This document shows, in pieces, positions 35,476 to 47,823 of a stretch of 64,000 nucleotides of DNA; position 1 is the stretch's first letter; every line of letters starts with the position of its first letter. The notes under the pieces are model-generated. The model saw nothing but the letters and a program-made list of their open reading frames with translations. It had not been told where the DNA came from and searched no databases. Origin of the DNA: Pisolithus tinctorius (lineage: Eukaryota; Basidiomycota; Agaricomycetes; Boletales; Pisolithaceae); NCBI GenBank assembly GCA_024663395.1, contig JANFAH010000052.1, forward strand, positions 1 to 64,000. The letters are read 5' to 3'. Both the position numbers and the translations under genes were made by a program.

Positions 35476-37010
35476 ATTTCAGTATATGAAGTGCATTTGA
35501 CTCCAGTTTCGACCGTGAGCACGGAATGCGGAAGGGAGAGAGATGGGACAGAGGGGAAGCTATGATCTCCCTTCATCCCAGAGCGGCATCACAGGCCTGC
35601 TCTATCACGTTACGTTGGTCAGAGATGCCGCGGGCTCCCTTTCTCAAGACGCCGTGTATCGCGATGACTGGTCGTTGACGCTGAGACGGAGGTCACCTAG
35701 GGCGGAATGGGTGGGACAATGACTACGACGACAGCGTCAAAAGACAATGTAGGCGGCATTCAGTTCCGAAGACCACAGCAGCCACCAATTAGTCGGAAAG
35801 AACGGTTGTTTTCCATCGGATTTGGTCTGCCCCGTGTTGCGTTGGATCTGTAAGAAAGAACCAACGTCGCCGTGAACTCATATAGTTCAAGCATCCATCA
35901 GGGGTATATGTGCAATATTTATCATCGGTGGTGATATGACACGAGTGTAACGGGCATCTTCGCAGGGAACAAGTGGCGTACCTTTCTTCTCCACAGGGGG
36001 AGCTATGCAACTTCGAATCATACGGTGATTTTAACCCGGTGGGTGGTATTTCTAAGAGCTCAAGCCTGAGCGTGAATGTAGCGGCCACCACGCGATCAGG
36101 GCAGTCAGGTACTTCACCTCCGTCGTTCATCCTAGCCACCTGTTCGACTCCTGCTCAGGCTACTCTTTATTCTGCGCAGTCGCGTTCTCGATCTCGTGAC
36201 CACTCACATTTTCTATCTACTTCACACCCACCTACATCTTTGCGCGACCCGCGAGGACCCATTTCAACACACATGCTCTTGTTGGGCTGATTATCTGGGC
36301 TCCGGTAAGCCAGGATGTTTTCTGGTTGCGGAGTCGATTAGCAGGCGTACAGCTGCATCTCTATCGCTGGGGCCACAACACTGAGTCAAGGGGATGAGGA
36401 ATATGAGTGCATCGTGAAAGAGCGTTGTGACATTCTGTCTCCGCGGCTGATTATATGTGCATATGCATCCTCGTCGCCAGGGGAAGCAATATTCCTAGGC
36501 ACCGTCAGGTTGTCTTGGCATCCTTCCACACTCCACCGATGTCGGAGCGATTATTAGGTCACGCAGACCGCAATCTTTCTCCTACGAGACATGTAATTGC
36601 GGTCTCGGACAGGGTTCCAAAGGGTTGGTTGTACCTGGTTGTTACTTGAGTGGGGGCTCAATTGTCCAAAAGTTGTCAAATCATGTGGTCGTTGCCTTGA
36701 ACACCAAAAATAACAAAAATAACAGCGGGTTGCTACGACGGTTACCAGACCTTTACCACCTCGCTCCGTAACGTAGTCCGCAGGACCTACTACAATATCC
36801 CTTCGTACGTACAAAGCACCAACGTCCGATGTTGTTGCACAGTACATACCAATAAACCGAAGGAATAACTTCAACGGAAGAAGAAAGGGTATAAGACGAG
36901 AATAAAAAGTGGAATAAAAACAAGTAACAACCGGCTCTAATATAACTCGGGCAACAAGAGGAGCCGGAAAAAATGCCGTACGAAGTCGGAGGGTGAGGAC
37001 CTTAGCGCAT
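35476..37010. other. Region downstream of NIF3 exons, no clear gene
   Basis: Frames at 35973-36290 (+) and 35789-36139 (-) are open but show no motif. This is where the NIF3 C-terminal exons would be expected. Confidence 0.4.
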
Positions 37011-37695
37011 TTAATCGCACCATGGGAGATCGTCATCGTCACCGCCGTCACCTGAAGGGTTGGCAGGAACCGCTGTTGGAGGAGGTTGAACAACAGATGG
37101 AGCGGGAGAGCCACCTGGAGCAGGAGGAACCTCGACCGTACAGGCGGTGCACAGCACCTGTTTCAAAAATCTAACACCCGAAAATACTGCGAAAAAAAGT
37201 AACATACCTCTCCAACGTAAATATTGGAAACAGTCCTCGTTGATCTGGGGGTTGTTCATGTACAAAATGGTGGTATTGACGCCGTAAGCAGAGGAGATAT
37301 CATCGCAGGTGTCTCCGAGTTGCACCACGTAGGTAGTCTGACAGTCTTCGCCGGCAAATCCCAGGCAGATCGACTCTCCGGGAGTGAGATTGTCACACTG
37401 GGGGTCGACGTTCCCGTAGTTTACAACAGCAACCTGGTACCTGAGATCGTCGTGAGACAACAACTACGTGAAGTGGATGGGAATGGCATACGTGGAAGCG
37501 TTGTTGGCGGCAGAGATACTGTCGCACGTGTCGCCCTCTTGAACGGTGTAAGTGCGACTGCAGGTTTGTGCGGCGGCGACTGTAAGTTATGGCGTCGACG
37601 GGGTCAACAAGACTGACAACGTATGGGACAGATAACGAACACGTACTCTGAGCAGCGAGAAGGACAGCAAAAGAAACGACAGGTTTGAAGAACAT
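37011..37695 (-). CDS. Secreted protein with two LysM domains
   Basis: Exons are 37695-37647, 37579-37492, 37440-37208 and 37157-37011, with introns of 67, 51 and 50 bp. The signal peptide is MFFKPVVSFAVLLAAQ. LysM 1 reads YTVQEGDTCDSISAANN and continues across an intron to YQVAVVNYGN; LysM 2 reads YVVQLGDTCDDISSAYGV through MNNPQINEDC. A Pro-rich linker and an acidic end (GDDDDLPWCD) follow. LysM domains bind chitin oligomers, so this could be a chitin-binding effector or wall protein. In exon 3 near 37220-37228 one extra T seems to shift the frame before IYVGE. Confidence 0.85.
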
Positions 37696-38556
37696 GACTG
37701 TGAGTTGGAAAGAGTGCGTTGTTTCGAACGAGCGAGAAGGAGGCGGGGCGGAGGAAGAAGACAAGTTGAACTGCCAGCTGAGACACTCCGATTTATATGA
37801 GGTGACACCTATTTTGGCGCGTGGAAATATCCGGGAAGCACCAATGATCAGTTGCCAGCGCCCGTCACTACGTGGTCTTACATCTTGTCAAAGTCCCACT
37901 AGTCAGTGAGGCGGAATAGTATCACGCTCGCGAAGCCCCCGGACTCAGAGAAGCTTCTGTCCCTCGTTCTGGAAGTGGAAAAAGGTAAATCTCTTGAGGA
38001 ACATCGTGAACTCCTGTCAAACCTTGGGAGGTAAGTAACAAGCTTTCAGGCATTGCAATTATTGTTGGTTGACAGCTGGGAACTACTGGCGAGTTCAGCA
38101 TTCACCAGGTACAGCCTGTGGCATATCTTTGATGTAAGTCAATTCCTCGTGGAAGATCACCGGTTTTGGCATCCTCGTGTTGCCATAAGTCACAAAGTCT
38201 TCGCAGATCTCACTTAGGGTTTCATGAAGTATAACTTTATTGTAAGGGACGCAACGACCATATTCTACACGTGTCTTCCCGCAACTTCCCACTCAAACTC
38301 AACTGGTCCAAAGGTGTAAATGATCTACCGCGACGGTTAGGTGCATGTGCGCGGTTATGGAGTGAAGGTCCTGGGCAAGGATGACAACAAAATGCAAAGA
38401 ATAACCCTCTTCCTTTATCATACTTCATCATTACGTTCCAGTTCTCTGCGACATTCAAGTCCCCCCACCTCTGCTCTTACTGCGATCCGTTACTTCCAGT
38501 CCAAAAGCCTCGAAATGATCCAACACATTCACACCAATGATGAAATTGACTACGAA
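37696..38556. other. Intergenic DNA
   Basis: It has no convincing coding motif. It includes the upstream region of the LysM gene. Confidence 0.5.
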
Positions 38557-39087
38557 TCATAATGAGGTACCCCTATACACGCTAAGTTGACCTTTACCCA
38601 GGCGTACCATGCCTGTCCACTGGTTTAGCTTGCCTGTCCGAGGGAAGCTTGGGACTCGCTCACTTTGGTTATCTATGATGATTGCAAAGTTGGCTGAAAA
38701 CATCTGACCGCCACGTTCGAAGTTCTTCATGGACTCGACCCCGACAGTCCTGCGGTACTCCTCACTCGTGAAGATCTCCGTGAGGGCCTCGAAAGTGACC
38801 ATCCCATCGAATGGCGCGACGATGAGACCGGAATCGACAAGAGCCTTGGAGACGACGACCTCATTAGCATGAGCCTGCGTGGACGTGCCGAAGCCACCAG
38901 TTCCGCGTCGATCGATGATACCCATATCGAACACGTTCCCACCTGCTCATACTTGAGGATCTTCTTGGTGATCTCAGGCGGGTTAAAAAGCCTCGGGCGC
39001 TCGCTGAGCCAGAAGTCCTCAATGTCCTCTTTGGAAACACCTTGAAGCTGCCGGTGATGAGGACGTGGTCCTTGCGGAGAGACATTA
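38557..39087 (-). pseudogene. Unrecognised protein-coding remnant
   Basis: Three minus-strand frames join into one plausible protein: SLRKDHVLITGS, then KEDIEDFWLSERPRLFNPPE, then FDMGIIDRRGTGGFGTSTQA and DGMVTFEALTEIFTSEEYRR. The breaks (near 39045 and 38938) leave no room for introns and resemble single missing bases. I do not recognise the family. The C-terminal part is a 125-codon open frame ending at 38557. Confidence 0.5.
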
Positions 39088-39526
39088 TGGGTATAAAGGT
39101 CGCAAGAAGACTATCAGAGTATATGCAAGTATACGATGCAGAAGGGACGATAGTCCTCCACTCACGAAACTCAAGTAAAGAGCATGAACAGTGCTTTGAG
39201 GCCTTCTGGAGAACAGCGGGAGAACATGCTGGGGGTACATATGCTCCCTCGGATACCTGTGCGGTGTACTAGGCATGGGGAGGGGTATCGTCAAGATTGT
39301 TGTCATCAATAGCAACAATTATTCATCGTTGTTGGACAACCCACGGCGAGGTTTGCACAGGATCACTGGGTGAATGACCAAGCGGGCACCGTCGTTGTAC
39401 ATGTTCAACTGTCTCATATAGACGGCGGATGGACAGGGGGGGCAAAGGGTGGTTGCGTGATCCCAGTAGTCACAGGTATCTGTGTCACGTGACATCACGT
39501 GACTGCACTCACTGCATGTTTGGCAC
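39088..39526. other. Flank with two intact TCACGTGA-type motifs
   Basis: CACGTGA words occur at 39485-39505 just before the foldback element, resembling the motif cluster at 53911-54310. No gene is seen. Confidence 0.5.
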
Positions 39527-40711
39527 TATGAACCTGGCACATGACTAAGCCACCCCTGAATGCATGCTGTTCCATAGTGTGGCTATGCTACAACATGAAT
39601 CATGTTATCACTCATTCATTCCTCAATGTAATGGTCTGTATTTCTGTAGGTGGACCGGTCTAGATGGTATTTACCTTATGTCAAAATGTCAACCAATCAA
39701 ATGCTCTGGTTGCTGGGCTATAACAGGAATGGCAACAGCCAAAAAGCATCACACCATGCACCCCTCACAGGGTCTATGCAATTTTTAATACCTTGGCCCC
39801 ATTCTCCACGTCTACCTCCACCTATGTGCAAGGCTTCAGTGCAGTCCATGTGGAATTGAGTGAATGGGAAGCCAATTACACATTCCATATGCGTGGGAAA
39901 ACCCCACAAAGCGCAAATAAAATAATGGAGATTTCCAAAACATATCAGAAACATTTCATTGCTCACTCCCCAGTGGGGCAATGACTACCAGAATTGGGGT
40001 GTGGCATGGGGGAGCATGCCCAATGCTACTGGCACCATGTGCCTTGCAGTAGCACCCCCTCAAAGTGTCAGAAATGCGAATGGGCACACCTGATCACCAA
40101 GTCTACTAGTGATTTATAGGTTTCTGCTGATCATTACAAAGTGTACCATTGGGCCCTTTCGCATTTCTGACACTTTGAGGGGGTGCTACTGCAAGGCACA
40201 TGGTGCCAGTAGCATTGGGCATGCTTCCCCATGCCACACCTCAATTATAATAGCCATTGCCCCACTGGGGAGTGAGAAATGAAATGTTTTTGATATGTTT
40301 TGGAAATCTCCATTATTTTATTTGCGCTTTGTGGGGTTTTCCCACACATATGGAACGTGTAATTGGCTTCCTGTTCACTCAATTCCACATGGACTGTGCT
40401 GAAACCTTGTACATAGGCAGAGGTAGACATGGAGAATGGGGTCAAGGTATTAAAAATTGCATAGACCCTGTGAGGGGTGCATGGTGTGATGCTTTTTGGC
40501 TGTTGCCATTCCTGTTATAGCCCAGCAACCAGAGCATTTGATTGGTTGAACTTTTGACATAGGGTAGATACCCTGCAGACCGGTCCACCTACCGAAATAC
40601 AAACAATTACATCCAGAAATAAATGAGTGGTAACATGATTCATGTTGTAGCACAGCCACACTGAGGAACACCATGCATTCAGGGGCGGCTTAGTCACGTG
40701 CCAGGTTCATA
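39527..40711. mobile_element. Palindromic foldback/MITE-like element with about 555-bp inverted arms
   Basis: The left arm starts TATGAACCTGGCAC (39527) and the right arm ends with its complement at 40711. Arms stay complementary to about 40082 and 40150, leaving a loop of roughly 70 bp. Mirror-image open frames (39564-39788 + and 40450-40674 -) are nearly identical. The ends TA-TGAACC and GGTTCA-TA are consistent with a TA target duplication of Tc1/mariner type. No transposase is encoded, so it would be non-autonomous. Confidence 0.9.
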
Positions 40712-40731
40712 TGCTGTGGGTACAGTCATGT

Positions 40732-41393
40732 TGTAAGGAATCTGCATTCCCTAGATGCATGAGCCCCTATTATTAACCATTCTGTGACTACTGTTACATC
40801 CGCTCCCCTCTCACGTTCACCATTGTTCATGCGCTACCTTCCCATGCCCTCGCTCCCTCTTGCACAATGCTATATACCTGTGGCCGCTGTGCTCCGGTCC
40901 CTTCCTTTCCCTCGGACCCTTCATTTTACCACAGTCTCTGTTCCTTTTTGTTAGTAGTATACCCTCAGTCTCTGTTCTGGCTTGTCCTGTCTTATGTGTA
41001 TGCACTGTCGTGCGGTTTTCCCTTACTGTACCTTGTCTTACTTAGGTTCTGGGTTTGCCCAGACTATAAAGCCCTGTACTTAGGTACAGAATGATACCTT
41101 TTGGCTCTTGGAAGGTCACCATGAGTTTCCTTTGCACTTTGTCTACACTGCACATCTCGCATTCTGCTGCACATGAACTATGTATACTGCTCGCACTGCT
41201 TGCATCGCCAGTACTACTCTGTGGACCATGCTGCGCATGTCACGAATCACTACCGCTACAAAGCGCTGGGTCCCACCTTCTAGTCCCGACAGTCCAGAAT
41301 CCCTTGGGATGAACAATTTGTTCCCTTCATTTTTTATTGTTGTTATCTAAGCCATCTAGCTCATATTATACAGCTACTTGGACTTTTCCTACA
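40732..41393 (+). repeat. 5' LTR of LTR1 element
   Basis: It begins TGTAAGGAATC and ends TCCTACA, 662 bp. A TATA-like CTATAAAG is near 41063. It matches 53260-53910 over its length. Confidence 0.85.
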
Positions 41394-41395
41394 AC

Positions 41396-41413
41396 TGGAG
41401 CCCACCGCGAGGG
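41396..41413 (+). promoter_or_regulatory. tRNA primer binding site of LTR1 element
   Basis: TGGAGCCCACCGCGAGGG starts two bases after the LTR and begins with the TGG that pairs with a tRNA CCA end. The LTR2 element has the same site with one CpG-type change. Confidence 0.75.
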
Positions 41414-41592
41414 ATTCTGCTGTCACTTCCAGAAGGTCGCTCAGGTGCACCACTGAATGCACTGAACTAGAAAATTTACGCCTGCACTTTTGCAATCTCA
41501 ACCTGTCAGAAGACTCCAACATTTTCTGCCCTGTTTCACCCATAACGCCAGATCATGCGCAATTACCTGCTGACATTCCATGGGTACTACCT

Positions 41593-42532
41593 GTGGTCAC
41601 TCCCCCTGATATTTCAGCAGATCAGATATCCATCGCATCGGATCACCTAGATCTCACTGCCCCTGATTTTCCTGGTGGTTTTATCCATTCAACTCCCCAA
41701 AGGCCCGAAGCCCCACCATCACCTTTAACACTCATCACATCATCTGATTCATCATCACCGACGCCCTCTTTGTCCTGTCTCTTTGACGCCTCTGAATCTA
41801 TACCCAGACTCTCAGTTCCATCTGCCACACTGCTGCAACCACTCACTTGGTCGCAGACCACCCATCAGCCAATTAGTAACCCGCCAACACTTCCACCAGC
41901 TCACTCATGCACTATACCAACTGCTTCGCACCCGCAACCAATACCTGTTCCACCCGTTACCAATCTGGCACCGCCACCACTAGTTAACCCACCAATGGCT
42001 AATCCTCAGTTTCAGATGCTGCTCTGCGGTACACAAAACTCACCTAAATTTAGTGGAGATTCTCCCGCACAGCTTCCACACTACCTTGAAGACATCAACT
42101 TCCTCGGTACTCTCACTGCTCTTGATGACTGTGGCAAGATCAGAGCTGCAATCCACTACGCTGACCTCAAAGAAGCTGAGGTCTGGCAAATGCTTCTGGA
42201 AGCTGCTCCCATGGCTGATGACTGGGATGCCTTCATAGTCACTGTTAAGGGTTTGTACCCTGGCTGCGAGGGTGACAACTGCTACTGCTGTGCAGACTTG
42301 CAGTACCTCATCGAAGAATATCAGTCCAAGCCTATGTGGAACCAGGATGACCTCGGAGAATACCAGCAGAAATTCGCTAAGATTTCTGCCCTGCTCATTA
42401 AAACTAAAAAGCTTGCAGAGACAGAATGGGATTCCATGTTCCTGAATGGCTTCCCGAGGGCCATCGCAGACCATATTCGTCATTGACTCTCCATAGTCCA
42501 CACTGACCTCCACCCTGACAACCCATACCCAC
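41593..42532 (+). pseudogene. gag: gag of LTR1 element, truncated
   Basis: The frame opens around 41593 with a Pro/Ser-rich N-terminus, then the capsid-like part SPKFSGDSPAQLPHYLEDIN and DLGEYQQKFAKIS. It stops at TGA 42484-42486 (Arg-His-stop), which may be a decayed CGA, then stays open to the LTR2 insertion at 42533. The C-terminal half of gag was not found. Confidence 0.75.
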
Positions 42533-43721
42533 TGTAGGGAACGTGAACCTTTTCCCTATGAGAAGTCGCACTTCGGTTGGGTCGAAGGGAAGGTTTGAGG
42601 GTGTCACGACTGTGCGTTCATTATAAGTCCCTACACACTCCGCACCCTACTCCGCCGGTCATTCACTCACTCCGCACCAACTCCGCCCGACTTCTGTTGG
42701 TTGCGAACCGTCTCCGCTCTGACTGCTGTTGGACTTGTGTTTCTCTCCTGTCGGACCGAGCGGACCGTTCTCTGAGGGGTCATGTGATTACCTTCGCAGT
42801 CAGGTACTCCGCAGCATGCTCACCGCATGGTCCAGCGCCTGGACTATTTCCTTTTCTGGATGTTCTGTGTTACCCGTTCGTATGTCCTCCGTCTACCCTT
42901 CATTCGTCGTCCAGGAAATTTTACTTGAAAATTTATGAGTCTCCGTATGTCAGTTCTGATTCCGGTTACTGTACCTCTGTAGCAGTATAAGAGCATGTAC
43001 TGTACTCCGCTGTTCTTCAGTATGAATATCAACTTAGTTCCTACTCCTCCTGACTCTGTCTTCTGTCTGTCGGACTTACCGCTGACTCTCTATCTGTACT
43101 CTCCCTCTGAAATACGAGGGCTGAGATCGTACAAGGGGGTAGCACACGAGCTAAACCCGACGCCCTCACTCCGCTCCGCCTCTGTCTCGGCGGACTTCGT
43201 TCCTGCCAACACTCTGCTAGTCGGAGTTTCGTTCTTCCCTGTCGGACTTGCTTCCGAACCACTCTCTAGACCTTGTATAGTGTCGGAGTTGGTCGGAGTA
43301 GGCCCGGACTTGACAGAGGGTGAAGGATGTAAGAGAGAGTCAAGGAGGATTTGGGCTTAGGGGTTGTGGCTGAGAAAGGGACTTGGTGTCGAAACATAGA
43401 GAGCTGACTAAGCACGCAGGTGGTCACAGTGCGTGCCATGTCACTTAACAACTACAGTACACCAGGGAGGACTAGACTACACTAGCTACCACAGTTTTAC
43501 TCTGTCCTCTTGCCTTTGAGAGATCACACTTCAGCTCCCCTTTCTTGCCAAGGTTCTTCTCTAGAGTCAAGAATTATATTTCTTGGGCGAGTTCCCTTTG
43601 TGTTTGTCTAAAGTACTTACCCTGCATCCAGACTGAAGCTCCTTCAGGGTCGACCTGACTCGAGCAGAACCTACCTCTTCCAGAGTTGGAGTTCTCGGCT
43701 GTCAGAAAACACATTCTTACA
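42533..43721 (+). repeat. 5' LTR of LTR2 element, interrupted by a solo LTR4
   Basis: It starts TGTAGGGAACG and ends TTCTTACA; without the insertion it is about 470 bp. The primer site TGGAGCCCACCACGAGGG follows at 43724. The left flank is CCAC. I found no matching 3' LTR in the window, so the right border is unknown. Confidence 0.75.
42602..43315 (+). mobile_element. Solo LTR, family LTR4
   Basis: It is 714 bp, starts TGTCACGAC and ends GGACTTGACA. It has a perfect 5-bp duplication GAGGG at 42597-42601 and 43316-43320 and sits inside the LTR2 sequence. Confidence 0.85.
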
Positions 43722-43883
43722 CTTGGAGCCCACCACGAGGGGCTTCAACCGACAATCAGGAAGTAAAGTACAACCTCAGGCGAACGGCAGCTAGGGTTGC
43801 TCACAAGGAGAGACATAGGAGGGCGAAAGAGGCACTCAGAGCAAGGAAGAAAGCAACGCCTCCCCATTTAGCTAAGTCATCTC

Positions 43884-45527
43884 TTGAGAAGCTCCCCACT
43901 GAAGTTCCTCTTCCAGAATCCCCAGAACCGGAAGAGCCAAAACAGATACGAGAACCCACCTTCACAGAATACTGAACACCAGTGCCAGTCATCGGATCAA
44001 ACTCAGAAACATCATTTGGTTCAACAGAAGAAGCAGCGAAGCTCCTACAAGAACCACCTTCACCACTCACAGAGTTACCCCTCACAGTATTCATAGAGGA
44101 ACCCGAAGACATCCCATTTTCCATCCCTACGTTTACAGGAGCAGAAGTCAACACTACCAGCTTAGAGGACATGTACAAAGAAATCTGGGACGACGGGCAA
44201 CTGGCAAGCTCATCGAAGTTCACAAAGCCTAAGAGAGAAAAAGAAGAGGAATTACTGCCATTTATGACCTATTGGGATAAAGGAAAGGAAAGGGTGACAG
44301 AGCAGCCGCCTGACAGGATCTACATCAACGATCCAAAAGCTGCGGTCCACTGAGGACAGACCAGAGAAAGGTCAATAAACAGAGAAAGGTCGCCCTTGAG
44401 GTTGAGGATGAGGGTGAGGTCGAGACGTGGGTCAGGACATAGGGAGAGGTCGTCCTCGAGGTCAAGGTTGAGACACGGATACAAGTACAGATCGACTTCC
44501 AGGTCGAGTTATAGAACGAGGCACAGGTCGAAGTCATGTCACCACGGACATAGAAGATCGGACAAGTCAAGGAGTAGATGCCATAGGAGGTCCTACTCCA
44601 TGGACAGTTCATTGAGCGACTCGAGTGAAGAAGAGGAAAGAAGAAGGTGTCGCAGGCGCAAGAAGGAATGTTGCTCGAAGTATAGATCCCCATCTATGGA
44701 AGCATGGGAGCTGAGGAGGAGAACGGCCCAGCCAGAAGAATTGTCTGAAGGGCAGCATATCCTTAGGCTTCTCAGGCAAGGCGCCCTGGCATCAGACAAA
44801 CCCAAGCCGCTCGAGAAAATGCCCTCTAGGTCTTTGGACAAAGCGCCCAAGTTTTCAGGGAAGACAGCTGACCTGGTTCGTTACCTGGAAGAAATTCATC
44901 ACCTGTGTAAGAAAGCAGGGTGTACAGAGGAGTATGAGTGGCCAAAGTGGGCCATATGGTACCTGGACAACGATACAGCGAACTTGTGGACGCAGCTCGT
45001 GGAAGAGATGACCAGTAGATGGGACGAGTTCATAGAGGTACTGGCGAACATGTACCCAGGTGCAGGAGAACGAGAGAAGAGATACGTTAAAGTGGACCTG
45101 GTCGATCTTGTTCAAGCGCAGTCCAGGAAGATTATAGCAATGGAAGAGGACCTCGGAGAGTACCTTTGGCAGTATGAGACCATAGTGGGCTATCTTAATA
45201 GATGCTACAAGCTCACTCAGGAGGACTACGACAGTTACTTCTGGGAGGGCTTAGACCTGGAACTCCAGAAAGATACGCTTGAGAACTTGAAGTTTAGAAA
45301 TGGTTTGCACGATTCAGATGACCCCTGGCCTACGAATAAGGTCCTACAAGAAATAAAAGAGTTGCTGAGGCATGGGAACCATATGACAAGAAGCCGTGCT
45401 GCGAGGAGGGGTGTCATTCAGTTATTGCCCAGAGAGGAAGCTGGGAGGATAGTGTGTGAACTGGTCCAGAGGCAGCCTCAGGTTAGGGCAGAAGCACAAG
45501 CCCAGAGAAGGGCAGCGCCTGTACCGG
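43884..45527 (+). pseudogene. gag: gag of LTR2 element with Arg/Ser-rich N-terminal part
   Basis: Frames at 43982-44353 and 44396-45527 belong to one gag. The region 44396-44690 is very rich in RS/RSR words (SRSRCHRRS), unusual for gag. The capsid part follows with APKFSGKTADLVRYLEEIHH, YLDNDTANLWTQLVEEM and EEDLGEYLWQYETIVGYL. Coding stops at 45530 only because LTR5 copy A begins at 45528 and supplies a TGA. Confidence 0.8.
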
Positions 45528-47376
45528 TGTGAGTCAAAGTGTGGAAAGGCAGTATAAACCAACCAAACCAACACCAAAGACAAATGTGAGCAAGTGGTGG
45601 TTTACCTCCGTGGAACCTGGAGGGCAGAGAAACCTAAAGTGGGGGGAGTTTCAATGGCAGGTACTCCTAGCACAAGTTGTCGACAAGTTATGCAGGAGAG
45701 GATGAATGAATGCTGATTGAGAAGGGGATGCTGAACAGCACAGGGGTGTTCAACCGAAAGGACTTGGGAGTAATGGATTTCGATAGAATATGCTCCTGGC
45801 ACAAGTTGATGACGAGTTATGCAGGAGTGGAAGAATGACCAAACAAGAGGTTGCTGACTAAGCACTGATGATACTGCTGATGATGAATGAAGGTAGATAG
45901 AGCCTTGATGGAGCCTCAACTACCAAGGATAATGGATGGTGACAGATAGACTCTTCCGAATGAGCCTCAACTGTCGATGATGAGATATGCACTGAACTGG
46001 CTGCTGAGTGACTTCTGATTGCTTTTTGGTAGCTAAGTACATGGGGGTTTATATACTGTGGGGGGGGGCACAGCTTGTGACAAACAAGGCACAAACACTT
46101 GGTAAGTAATGAGTAAGGACTGAGTAATCATGATGAGTAAGCAAGAAATGAAAAGTAAGCAAGCAAAGAGGATTGGTAAGTATTGGCAATAAACGAGTCA
46201 AGGATAGTCAAAATATCACAAAATGAGTCAAATAGAATCAGAAACTGAGAAAGCGCACTGATATCACATTAGGGGGTGGCGATGCAAGTTAGATCTTGGT
46301 GGAGACATCTCTAGATCCAAAGATAGCATGACAGATGGACAATGTTTCCAGATAGGGGAGTATTAATTCCAGAATTGAAGGGCATGAGTCAGGTGTCAAA
46401 GGGGGCTAGGGCATTGGGGGTCTGTGGGGCAATGAGAGCATATGCGATCGCATCTCCCACCCTTCCATCCTCTCAGTGAAGTTAACAAAAACTTCATGAA
46501 TGGGGCTCTGATGGAGGAGGAGGAGAAGGGGGGACGTCTTCTGCTGGATCTTGCAGTAAGAAGGCAAGATGCATGTCATACTCATCATGAATGCGATCAG
46601 GGAGGCTGGAGGACAGTAGATTATACTGCAGCTGTCACAATGTGGGAAGAATGATGGACAAGACTGGAATAAAGACAGTGCAGGGAGCAGGGAGGAACAA
46701 TCCATATGCTTCATCAACTGGGGAGACTGAAATGACCACATAAGACCTTTCTAACCGAGTGACAGACCTGAGGTGACCAAAGAACGTCCTTCTGGAAGTC
46801 ATACTGACAAGGAGAACACGCTGACCAAGCTGCATGGGATGAGATGGGGCTGACAATGATGGGATGAACCAGGGGGCTTCAGGACAGAAGCTGGTGGGAA
46901 CGCCTGGCAGATATACATAGCCACTGTCTCTGGCAAATGAGACAAGCAAGATGACCGATGAAGAGGTGGCCATGATTGATGGACTTAGCAAAATGAGTGT
47001 CTGATGGATGGAGTGCTGCAGAAATGCGCAGGGTGCGAGGATCCTCTCCAAATTTGGAAGGAAGAATCATGGGGCTGAGCACTTTAAGCGAGTGTGGGAA
47101 TGGAGTCGATATCTTTGGAAATGGTGGAGATATGACAAAAACCAGAATGCCATACACGGGCACTAAAAACCTTTAATGTGCACTTAACTCGCTTCCTCTC
47201 TTCTCTTTAGCACTGATGACTCATTCTTGTGCAAAGGATGACTGTTAACATCTGACAGTCTTTCTATACATGAGGCCTTTAGTCTTCATCTGCATGCTTG
47301 GGCATTGTGCACAACTCATCAACAAGTTAGGCAGAGTCAGCTGTAACCATGTCCACAACACCTTTGGTGTGTGACA
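45528..47376 (-). mobile_element. LTR5 unit, copy A, with unmatched flanks
   Basis: This 1849-bp unit reads TGTCACAC...GACTCACA on the minus strand. The flanks are CCGG (45524-45527) and GCGT (47377-47380), which are not a target duplication. The left side is gag and the right side is the end of an integrase, with RT and most of integrase missing between. Recombination between two LTR5 insertions would give this. Confidence 0.8.
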
Positions 47377-47823
47377 GCGTGCCAGCTACAGAAGCATCAG
47401 GATGACCTAGACCAGGTCTGTGGCAATGTCCTCCATGCATGCTTTCAGTCTATCCAGCAGTTCAAAACCACCTTTCAGCATTGCATTAAAGACCACAACT
47501 TCACTCCCGGCACCCTCATGCTTGTTTGCAACTCCCACATAGAGACAGAACTGAACCAGAAGACAAAGCCACGGTACACCAGTCCCATGGTCGTCCTTCA
47601 TTGGACCACTGGGGGCTCATACCTGCTGGCTGAGTTGGATGGCTCCATCTCCAAACTCCACTTCACTGCACTCCGCTTACTTCCCTACCACCTGTGGTCT
47701 CAAACCCACACAACCGTGACTTGCATTACTGGGTTGGATGATGAGGAACTAGACCACCTTCTTGAGGAAGCTGAGGATGACCCCACTGATGATGATGTGG
47801 AGGCTTTTTCCATGGACAGCTGA
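47377..47823 (+). pseudogene. C-terminal end of a gypsy integrase
   Basis: The frame reads CQLQKHQDDLDQVCGNVL, TPGTLMLVCNSHIETELNQK, TKPRYTSPMVVLHW and GSYLLAELDGSISKLHF. This is the GPY/F-type end of mushroom gypsy integrases, which contacts DNA or partner proteins. The frame ends DVEAFSMDS with TGA at 47821-47823. Catalytic parts are missing, removed with the DNA left of copy A. Confidence 0.85.

Noticed and set aside
38557..39087. Chloroperoxidase call for the remnant
   Set aside because: The heme-ligand motif PCP and the EHD motif of that family are absent.
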